Source: Branchiostoma floridae
Lineage: Eukaryota > Chordata > Leptocardii > Amphioxiformes > Branchiostomatidae
DNA: 64,000 bases
Reading direction: 5' to 3'
NCBI RefSeq assembly: GCF_000003815.2
Contig: NC_049988.1
Span: 20,043,712-20,107,711 of the forward strand
Shown: positions 37,101 through 49,100 of the stretch, piece by piece
Position numbering within the stretch: position 1 is the first letter of the stretch
Layout of the letters: every line of letters begins with the position of its first letter
Position numbers and translations under genes: made by a program
Notes under the pieces: generated by a model
What the model was told of the DNA's origin: nothing
Seen by the model: only the letters and a program-made list of their open reading frames with translations
The model's database searches: none

Positions 37101-40100
37101 TGAATGGGAGATAATAGTGCATTTCCCCTAAGTAGAGTTGAACATACAATATTTTCAGTGGTGTGTCTTGGGTCAAATGGTAAGTCCCGTGTTTGGGGAG
37201 AGCCCCACCTTGAGCATGTTAAAGATCCCACCACTCATCAAAGAGAGTAGAGGTTCCTTCCCAGTGTGAGCGGATCAAACCTAACAGTCCAGTCTTACAC
37301 AGCTTGTACTTACTGTACAAATTGGACTGTTAAACCTTAAGGTGGTTTACTGATCCAATGAAACATTACCCTAGCCTCACTGTGTACAATTAAGAATATC
37401 CACAAATGCTTATACCGTAGAACCAATAGTGTAAACGACATGCTAGACCCAATATATTGACTTACGCATACCAATAGATATCCATATATGTCTGTTTAGT
37501 TGTACTGTAAGTAGTTGTTATACTGTAGACCTTACGAAAGTCACTGTACTTTTGTAGTGTCAATAAAGATTTCTTTATTGATCTTCTGATAGAGTAAGTC
37601 AAAGTACGCATAACAAACCTTCTGACAGGAGTCTCCCCGGTTTTCTCATCCACAAAGTCCTGTTTCAGCTCCTCTGGTACGTCACTGTCATCACTGTCAT
37701 CATCCGCGTAGGTGTTCTCTTCCTTCTCATCTTCATCATACTACAGGGGAGTGGGAGGGACAGGGTCAGAAAATCTACTAGGTGTGTGTGTGTATGCATA
37801 TGTGTCTGTGTGTGTGTGTGTGTTCACGCTGTCATCACATGTCATCATCCGCGTAGGTGTTCTCTTCCTTCTCATCTTCATCATACTACAGGGGAGTGGA
37901 AGGGACAAGTTCAGAAAGATCTAGGTTTACAGATAATTAGATGTTTAATTACTTCCAATACAATGTTTTCTTCTTCACCTCAAGTAATTCTTTATCAGTC
38001 TTTTTGTTCTATAACATACTGTACAAATGCTGAGTTTTTGTGCTTCTTCAGGGGGTTTTGTGGATATTCATCTTCTATTCATCTATTTTTGTGTGTCAAC
38101 ATTCAATGCAACCTTCAGTTAGCAATATTTCTTCCTGATCTTACCCCAGGACAGTAGAGTTTTCTCTTTACACAGCTACTTGATATTACTAGCAGACATC
38201 TTCCTCAGACAGTTTTTGACAGGATTTCTGATAGTCAATGTAGGTGTCGCTTTTGCGGCAAGAACACAGTCGCAAACTGGTTGTGTAAAATGAAAATCTA
38301 CTATCCTATCAACCTGATGAAATTACTTTTGGTGGCCTTACCCCGTTTGTTGCCATGACATCCTCTCCATCATCCTCATCCTGGTGCACATCAAACGGGT
38401 TGCCATGGTCACCGTACCGCACAAAGAAGCCCTGCGGAGCGTCCCCTGGCCTGTCCCTGGTCTCCGCCAGCTTGGCAGGGGAGCTCTGGGGACTGGACAT
38501 GGCGGAGGAGAGTTTCTTCACAAGGCCTGAGCGGCGCAGGAACTTAAACTCCTGGGGAAAAAATTTTACAATCTAATAGAATTATACGAATACTAACGGC
38601 AGAGAAACTTAAACTCCTGAGAATGAGAAAAGATTAGAACAGGTTAACTTTCAGGTAAAGGCTTAACAAATGATGTCAAAGCATCGGAGGAACTTAAAAC
38701 TCCTGGGAAAAGATGAAGACTGAACAATTGACATTGAAATGAAAAAAAAATGGACACTGTCAGATGGATGTAAAAAAAAGGTTAGAGAGACAGAACAAAA
38801 TTAAGAATGAATAGATGCAAAACTAAAAGAAAATAGAAATATAGAATAGAATAATAGAATAGAATGATAAAATAGAGTGTTGGAATAGAATGATCAGAGA
38901 ATGGAATTATGGTCTAAGAATAGAATCATATGGAATGGAATAGAATAGAATAGAATGGAATGGAAAGGAAAGGGGGAAAAAGGAATTTGATGTGCATTCT
39001 ATTATTAGACTACAATGTATTCTATGTTGTGATATCAATATCTCAGTTGGCAGTTCAACTTATCACCATTAGATGGACATTGCAAGGACTCATGTCAGCC
39101 TTGATAAATCTCTCTCAAAACAAAAGGATGTTATCAATAATCAACACACCTGCAGGTTGAGGATGGTGAAGTTAGACTTGACAGGACAGAGCTCCCAGGC
39201 CTCGTTCTCAAGAAACATCCTCAGCTCGTCCATCCGGGACCGGTGGTAGTTCTTAAAGTAGTTGATGCTCTGCTTTCTTATGGAGTCCTGCAGACCTTCC
39301 GACTTACTGTTGCAGAACTCTTCACCAATCAGCATCAGTCTGTAGAGATAACCAACCAATCAGAATTAGCCTAAAATCATACCCAACCAATCAGCATTAG
39401 CCTGGAAAGGTAACCAACCAATCAGAATTAGCCTAGAATGATAGCCAACCAATCAGCATTAGCCTGGAAAGATAGTCAGATTTAACCTAAAATGACAGGT
39501 TATCAGCATTAACCTAGAAAGATAGCCAACCAATCAGTATTGACCTATAAAGATAGCCAACCAATCAGTATTGACCTAAAAAACATACCTAACCAATCAG
39601 CATTATCTTAGAAAAAAAATCAGAATTAGCCTAGGAAGATTCAGGAAGAAAGAAAACATTAACCTAAAAGGACAGGCTATCAGCATTGCCCTAGAAGGAT
39701 AGACAACCAATCAACATTAACCTAAAAGACAGCCAACCAATCAGCATTGCTCTAGAATGATATCAACCAATCAGCATTGCCCTAGAAAGATAGCCAACCA
39801 ATCAGCACTAACCTAGAAAGATAGACAGTCAACTAATATAATCAGCATTACCTCAGAAAGACAAACAACCAATCAATCAGCATGAAACAGAATGTCTTAC
39901 TTGTTAACAAGGTCCAGAACATGAAGGAAGTCATCAAACTTGAAGACGGACAGGTCCGTTCCCAACAGGTATAGTTTCACCTTCTGTTGGACATCCTGAA
40001 AAAAAAACAAAAAAAAAAACATGAGAAATCTCACACAAATACTACAAAAGTGTAACTGTATACAATGCTGGATAGTTGAATAAATTTTAATATTTGTATA

Positions 40101-43100
40101 TATATATATATATATATATATATAAGTTGGTATGTTCCTAAAGAATGTGAAAGAAAAAAGCTTCAAGAGTATATAGTAGATACAACATGCTTTTCAATAA
40201 CAATTGGAGTGAAATGGATTTTTTTTCCAATTGAGACAGGTGTGATACCAATTTTCCATGCAATTTTCACCTCTTTTACTAACACTGACAGCCAAAAGTA
40301 TGAAGTAATAAAGAATTTCTAAACGTTTGTGCTGCATTTTGTTTCCTTATTAATTTGAAATTTTGAAATGCGACCCCATTTCGCAAATCCATAACATTAA
40401 TGTAGTGACTTATTCATACGATGATGATGAAAGTAGTGACTTAACACTTAGGCCCAAAAATGTCACGTTGCCATGGTTACCTGCCATATCCGAGCCAGCC
40501 CATGTTCCAGCTTCTGTTTCACATATCTCTGGTTGAAGGTGGCTTCTATGTTGATGGAGCTGGTCGCATCTAGGGGTATGGTATATTAAACCATCAGTTG
40601 TGTTTTGTTTGTGTTATAATTGTCTGTATTACTCTCCAAGCAGAGGTTGGACACCGGTCACGAGACATAAAGAAAATGGTCCAAAACAGGAAGGCTGATG
40701 AATACGCCTAAACATATTATATTAAGAAAACAGCTGGAGCCAAACCTCTGCTTGGAGATTATGTCTGTATTAGTTCTGTGGATTCAAAGTAAATGCTTGC
40801 AGAAATATGAGTATTGTTAGACCTTCCTGATTATGCAATGATCATGCATGACTTTAACATTTATAGCTAATGTATACCAAACATAACGAAGTTCCTTTAC
40901 ATTTGGGGCAGTAAATCAATTGATACAGGTGTTCAAGACTAGGTGACATTTGATCACCAGTTCTAATATTATCAAATGAGCTTCCATAGAAAAATTTGAA
41001 TTCAAATCATGTCCGCAGAGTGTGCCTGGCTGTTGAAAATCTTAATAACAGATTTGGATCTTGGAATTGCTGTTTTTACACATTTTGGTTTGAAGTTGCT
41101 GAATTTTCTCAACTTCTGGCACATTTTACATAATAAAATATGTGTTTTCTCAGGTGGATATGACATTAGATAAAATACAGCATAGTGTTTTCTGTATCAC
41201 CTAAGGCTCCAGCCCTCCCGTGGGTCGAGAGGGCTCAGCCTGACAAATGCAATCAATTGTTGGGATGGGACAAGGGCTCTAGCCAGCGTCCGTTTTTCCG
41301 TCAATTGACTGAAATTTGCCGCATTTGCCGGAAAAATTTTAAAGCCAATCCGTCAACCTTCACGGACAAAAATTTGATAAAAGCTCCTTGGTGGAAGCTA
41401 CAGGCTGCTTGGGGACGCCGTCCACGGCCGTAAAAGCCACACACTGTTTGTTTTGCTATTGTTATGATTGTTGACAATGTGTGTCGGTGCCCTTTTGCAT
41501 ACGATAATCACATTAAACCCGTTTTTCAAGGTCTCAGTTCAGTCTCTCTAACTCCTGGAATAGTGTTTTCGCGACAATGGGAATTGGCTGACGGAAAAAA
41601 ATTTCGAGCTGGCTAGAGCCCTGGATGGAACCTTGGTTATTTAGAATACACTGTTGTGTTCTGCATATGCAATGAATATAGAATACAACACGGTGTATTC
41701 CGTATCACCCTATACGCCCTCCGGCCAATCCGACCCGCGCCGCGGGAGGGCTGGGACCGAGGGTGATGCGGAATACACCGTGTTGTATTTTATTTATGTC
41801 ATACCCACCTGAGAAAACCCATGTTTTGATGCGAAATGCGCCAGAAGTTGAACAAATTTGGTGCCCTCGAACAAGAAGGGTTGCAACAGCAATGTTCCAA
41901 CGTCCGAATCAGGTATTCGAATTGCCAACTGTGCCGTATTCGGCCCGTTCGAAATGGTTTGATTTACTCGAAGGAAGCCTGTGTGATACTCCTTTCGAAC
42001 CTGTGCGATACGGAAAGTATGGCCCGGTCCGGAACACCCGTATCAAATGTTTTTGCTTCACAGGTATGACATAAAATCCATTATCATTGTCATTCTCTAT
42101 ACACTGTGTAGCAGTACCTGAAGTGCTGAACTGAAGGCCTGTTAGTGTAGCATAGTGTTAGACAGAGAAACAGGAGTTAGAACATAGGATAAGGAGGAAA
42201 ACTTCAGCCATCTTAGTGTATAGGTTGAACAGTCAGCTATCAACATACTATAGCTTATTCCAAAAATGTTACAGTCACTTACATCATTTAATAGTAACAA
42301 TTTGTCAAATCAATAAAAAATTACATATTTCATTAATTTGTTTTCTTCATTTATCTGTTCATCCATTCCTTTTCTTTCATTCATACCTTCAATCATTCAT
42401 TTGTGATTTCAGACTCTTGAACCTTCTTCTGCTGCCTCCTGATTGGCTACTGAGTAGTGTGTGAGTTATTTCAAAATTTCGAACCTGCTTCAGCTGTGTC
42501 CTGATTGGCTAGTGAGTTAACTGTGAATGATTTCAACGTTTCAAACCTGCTTCTGCTGCCTCCTGATTGGCTAGTGAGTTAACTGAATGATTTCAACATT
42601 TCAAACCTGCTTCTGCTGTCTCCTGATTGGTGGAGTCGTGGAGCTCGTGCCACTGCATGGTCTTGTGGTAGCTGTTCATCACGCCCCACAATGCCTTGCA
42701 CAGGTCCATCAGACAGGGGATGTAGCTCTCTGTGATGATGTGCTAAAAGGGGGAGGGGGGTAGGTACAAGGTCAGTACAAGGTCAACAGGTAAAACAATA
42801 TTTTATTAGAATGATATCTACATGTAAGACAAGGGATGTAGCTCTCAATGATATGATGTGCTAAAGGCACTAATATACTAATTTAGCTAATAATTTAGCT
42901 AATATGTCTTTTAGAATTTGAAAGTGACACATCTGTTGTACATCTGATAAAGGTCTACGATGATGTACTGGGGCCAGGGGAGGGGGGCATGTACAAGGTT
43001 GAATCATATCAAATCAAGATTTAGATATTGTTAGACCTGATTAAAACAGTGTATTCTAATTCAACATTTATAAAAACACTGCAATGCTACTGCCATCAGG

Positions 43101-46100
43101 TCTAGTAGATCTAAAATCTATTTTGTTACACCTCTTTTACTAATCAAGGGAGCACTAAATTAAAATAGTGATACACTATAAACTTAGTATAAGTTCTATA
43201 TAGAGATCCTACAGCCATCACTAATGATGTATAAGTGTTTTGTGTGTGAAAATACCACAAAAGTAGATGAAAGCAATGGAGTTACAGGGCTCGAAATTCA
43301 TTTTTGGGATTAGGTGCTCTGGTGCACCCAGCTTAAAAAATTGGGTGCACCAAAACTTTTTTGGGTGCACCACTTAAATTTAAGTAATAACCAATAATAA
43401 AACTTAGTCACAAGCTATCAAATTCTTAAACAAGTACCATGACAGACATTTTTTATATCTTTCTAACACTTAGATGTCAAGAATATGATGTATACTAGCA
43501 TACTTAAATATCTTTACATACATAAACCTAAGAAAATATTTAGGTGCACCCTGTGCACCCACAAAAAATAATTGGGTGCACAGCTCCAATTTTGGGTGCA
43601 CCCAGTATTTCGAGCCCTGAGTTAAGAGGGAGAAATATGGCCAGGACAGTACATACCTTATCCTGTGATGGCACCAAGCATTGAAGTTCAACAGGGAGAG
43701 AAAACAGTTTAACAGCAGACAGTTGAAAGCAATGGTTATACAGAATAGGGACAGTCACTTTTAAATACAATTGATATCTTTTACATAATGTAATTCTGAA
43801 TAGAGTAAGGGAGACCAAGTACATGATATCAGGATGCAATCATTGTCACTTCCACTTGCAGATAAGCAGAATAGTTAAACGTTTGACAAACAAGAAAGAT
43901 ACAAACAGAAGCACACAGGGAGGCACATCAATGACAAACAAACACAGCAAAAGTTCAGTTCCAACGTGGATGACCCAATATCTTGTTTCTAAAGCCATTA
44001 GGCCTAAACACATCATCAAGACAATTCTTTACTGGAATCCATTGGTTATTTGAACACTTTTTACACCCAAACTTATCGATCAACACTCCATAGGATTATG
44101 ATGGTAAAGTTGTACATGTTGGACACAGGAAGAGACAGTTCAATATACTCACAGTACAGAGGTCCTTGTACTGCATTTTTTGGAAGTTTGTGTCCCCAGT
44201 ACCAGAGCAGAGTTCCACGTAACCCAGTACGATCTGGAACGCTGTGTTGTGGATGGCACTGGCGTAGTGCATGTGGAGCTGGTCCATTGCAGTCTGAAAT
44301 CAATCAATCAATCAATTAATTAATCAATCAATCAATTGCTTAAATGCTGATTAAAATGGAAAAGTAGAAATTCTTCAACTTGTAACAAACAGCTAGCAAT
44401 TACACATGGTTCTTATGTGCACAAAACAAAACAAGAAATTTCCCTGCGTTTTCAACACATTGTCATTAGTACTAAAAAACTATTGACAATGTCAGACAAC
44501 AAGATCATCCCATTCTAAGTACTGGAATATCATGTCAGGTCTAAATCTCCTGAACCAGATCCAAGGATGGTCTCCATCTATAAATTCCTGGTAGCCTATA
44601 ACTAGTATAAGTGGATCATAGCAATTCAGCACATCACCAATTTGACTCAGTCAACTTCAACACTGGATTGTTCATCTTGGCCACAGTTAGGGTTAAAATG
44701 TTGGGCTAAGCTGGTAAAATGCCAAAGTGTCCGACATCCTTTCATACGGGTATAGAAGAAAAGGGAAAACAGTACCTGAGTTTTCCCCAGCAGCCTGTAC
44801 GCCGTCTGCACCTTCTCATAGTGGGCAGCATCAAAACTGTTACAGGTCTTGGACAGGGCCACGTCTAGTTGTTCCTGAACAGAAAGATTTAAATTAGCAT
44901 GGTCAGAAAATAGGTATGGAAACCAATTAAACTATTCACATCTGTAACTAATCGAGTGATGTCACAGTAGAAAATTCTGGACAAGGAATGATGTTCACAT
45001 TTGTATGGACAAAAAGTACAAAACAGGCTTGTTTCGACCATGTACAGGTAATTACAATTAGCTTTAGGCATGATCTTACAAATAAACCATTTTAAAACAT
45101 GCTACTAACTGTACAAGCTGCTTCTATAGTCCAAAAACTTTTCAACATGGCTTTAGTCTCTAGGTAATGGGTCATTCATGAGAGCAGAATTTCAAATTTT
45201 AGTTTCACTGAATTTGCTAAAGAGAAAAGATTTGATAACTGATTTTTAAGGATAACATTAAAAAAAGTCTGCATGTGTATCTTTCACCCTATTGACTTGA
45301 CACTCTATACAACCATATTGAATTTCTAATCAGAAGTGTAGCGAGGACCTCTATCATCTCGAGTGTGTCCTGCAGTTTGGAGCTGAGATCACTGATACAG
45401 CTGTAGTGTCTGAAGATACTGGCTGCCTTCTGACACTCTACACAACTACATGTCTACTAAATCTTTATCAGAAGAAGAGTAGCGAGGACCTCTATCATCT
45501 CGAGTGTGTCCTGCAGTTTGGAGCTGAGATCACTGATACAGCTGTAGTGTCTGAAGATACTGGCTGCCTTCTGACACTCTACACAACTACATGTCTACTA
45601 AATCTTTATCAGAAGAAGAGTAGCGAGGACCTCTATCATCTCGAGTGTGTCCTGCAGTTTGGAGCTGAGGTCACTGATACAGCTGTAGTGTCTGAAGATA
45701 CTGGCTGCCTTCTGACACTCTACACAACTACATGTCTATAATCTTTATCAGAAGAAGAGTAGCGAGGACCTCTATCATCTCGAGTGTGTCCTGCAGTTTG
45801 GAGCTGAGGTCACTGATACAGCTGTAGTGTCTGAAGATACTGGCTGCCTTCTGACACTCTACACAACTACATGTATACTAAATCTTTATCAGAAGAGTAG
45901 CGAGGACCTCTATCATCTCCAGTGTGTCCTGCAGTTTGGAGCTAAGGTCACTGATACAGCTGTAGTGCCTGAAGATGCTTTCTGATGCCCTATACAACCA
46001 TATCAAATTTCTATCACAACCATATTAAATTTTTATGCCAAGAAGAGTAGCGAGGACCTCTATCATCTCTAGTGTGTCCTGCAGTTTGGAGCTGAGATCA

Positions 46101-49100
46101 CTGATACAGCTGTAGTGCCTGAAGATGCTTTCTGATGCCCTATACAACCATATCAAATTTCTATCACAACCATATTAAATTTTTATGCCAAGAAGAGTAG
46201 CGAGGACCTCTATCATCTCTAGTGTGTCCTGCAGTTTGGAGCTGAGGTCACTGATACAGCTGTAGTGTCTGAAGATGCTGGCTGCCTTCTGACACTCTAC
46301 ACAACTACATGTCTACTAAATCTTTACAAGGACGTCCTTGATCTTTATCAGAAGAAGAGTAGTGAGGACCTCTATCATCTCGAGTGTGTCCTGCAGTTTG
46401 GAGCTGAGGTCACTGATACAGCTGTAGTGTCTGAAGATGCTGGCTGCCTTCTGACACTCTACACAACTACATGTCTACTAAATCTTTACAAGGACGTCCT
46501 TGATCTTTATCAGAAGAAGAGTAGTGAGGACCTCTATCATCTCGAGTGTGTCCTGCAGTTTGGAGCTGAGATCACTGATACAGCTGTAGTGTCTGAAGAT
46601 GCTGGCTGCCTTCTGACACTCTACACAACTACATGTCTACTAAATCTTTACAAGGACGTCCTTGATCTTTATCAGAAGAAGAGTAGTGAGGACCTCTATC
46701 ATCTCGAGTGTGTCCTGCAGTTTGGAGCTGAGGTCACTGATACAGCTGTAGTGTCTGAAGATGCTTTCTGATGCCCTATACAACCATATCAAATTTCTAT
46801 CACAACCATATTAAATTTTTATGCCAAGAAGAGTAGCGAGGACCTCTATCATCTCTAGTGTGTCCTGCAGTTTGGAGCTGAGATCACTGATACAGCTGTA
46901 GTGCCTGAAGATGCTGGCTGCCTTCTGACACTCTACACAACTACATTACTACTAAATCTTTATCAGAAGAAGTGTAGCGAGGACCTCTATCATCTCGAGT
47001 GTGTCCTGCAGTTTGGAGCTGAGGTCACTGATACAGCTGTAGTGTCTGAAGATACTGGCTGCCTTCTGACACTCCAGACACAGCTGGATCGCTCCAGGGT
47101 AGTCTTCCTCCTGAGGAAATGAAAGAAAGAAAATGTTGTTACTGATATCTAAATCTATACCTCAATCTAACTGACACGTGTCATATTCATAGCTGAATGC
47201 TAAGAGACTATCTTTACTGTCAACTTAGTCTCAACTCTCATGGGCTTTTTGAGGCCGAAGGGGCAGCGGGTTGTTATGCACATGTGTCTAGGGCATGATG
47301 TTGGAAAATGGATCTCATCCCCTACTTTCAACCGTCATTTTACCTCCCCAACAGAAGTCAGGTACCCATTTTTGGGCATGGATGGAGTAAGGAAAGTTAT
47401 ATAAAAAAAAAAAAAAAATGGCTTTCCTTAATAATTATTTCTTATGTGTACTAGTCTAGCCATTTGGCCATTCAACAGTGATGTCATTCAGATATTAACT
47501 TTGTAAAGATACATGTTTATTAGATAAAGTATGTCTAATAACCATCCGAAATATCATCTATTTGTAGGAGATAAAAATTCCTCACCTCGAGCATTTCTCT
47601 CAGCCTCACATCTGTTCTTTGCTGTTAAGAAAATAAAAAAAAAACAATCCATTAGAAGAATAATCCACTGTAAAACTATACCCATTTCAACAGAAGCCTA
47701 TTATATAAGCAACACTTTAATACTAGATATATCATACATTTGTCAATAGTCATCAAATGAAATTTACACACTACAAATAAAAATCAATAAAAAAGACCAT
47801 TTTAATCCTATTTTTTCCATAAACAACTTTGTCATCACCCCATTCCTAGATGGTCTCCAGTGCACTTACCAGAGTCTTGATGGTCCTGAGAGAGTTCATT
47901 AACCCCAGGAGTTGGGAGCGCTTGCGCTGATTGGCTAACAGACCCAGGCTGGCCGTGGTGAACCCCTGCTTGGCGATCTCCAAATGTCTGTTAAACAGAA
48001 CCACACAAAATCAACTTTCTTTCAAGTCAATGATGAAACTTAAATGAATTATTGACATGTACAATTCCAAAACCATTTTCCATGAAGAATTACGACCACT
48101 TTTTAACTATCACAACATGATATTATGAGACATTCCTACTCAAAATTCATTAAAAAATAAAATAAGCTTAAATCGTGGACCATGAACATATGTGGGAGCA
48201 TAGCACTATATAATTATGTAGTATAACTATAAGCATTGATGTGAAAACATCTACAAGATGGAGACAACTTTCAAGCAAACAAACAGTTCAATAGTCGAAA
48301 CTCTTGGAAACACTGTTACAGGAGAAACACTACCAGCAGAAGAGGAGATATCCCATGTGTGTATCTTCCCTTTTTTCCCTAGTCAGAGGATTCCTTATGT
48401 TTGCTTTGGAGGATACATATCCAAAAGATTTCCTTATTGCATAAGAAACTGTGACTTATGTGTTTCCAATGAGTTTCATCAGGTAATCAATCACTCCTAG
48501 GAGGAGAGCATAGCAGACAGCAGGCTGGCAGGTCCTTGTGTGTCTGTGGTTGGAGCAATTGGTCATGGATATTATCTATGCTTTTCATTGGGTTTCACAT
48601 GTGCATCCTTCAGTCATACATTGGAATCACAGACATTTTCACAATAAAAAAGTGTCCATAATCTATGTGTCTACTGTATGACGGAGCTTTGCGATGAATA
48701 CCTTCTGCCATTGATACAGATGACCCTTTAAATACTGCACACATCGTACATGTACATAGTACCTATGATAACCACACATCGTACATGTACATAGTACCTA
48801 TGATAACCACACGTACCTTCTGCCGTTGATACAGATGACGTTGGCCCCCTGCAGAGCGGTCTCCAGGTCCATGACCCGCTGCAGTTCCTGTGCGTACGCC
48901 GGGTGGTTCTCCAGCACAAGCTCAGACACCTTCTTAGACACCTGGAGGGACAAAAAAGTCCCTTTGCTTTTGCTTTCCTTAATAAAACAATTATGATGGA
49001 AAACTTTTGAGATCAGAAATCATGAGAAATCATGATAAGTCAAGCACATTTGGCCAGAGCAACATTCAGGGTTGTAGCCAGAATCCGTCCTTCCGTCCTT

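Noticed and set aside
41763-42074. 103-codon plus-strand frame in VPS50 intron 12
   Set aside because: Antisense to the gene and starting inside the inverted arm of a foldback element; no domain.
45406-47122. Plus-strand frames of 73-168 codons with [20 protein letters not shown] repeats
   Set aside because: They are the antisense of the exon 9 copies of VPS50; the minus strand reads conserved syndetin residues.
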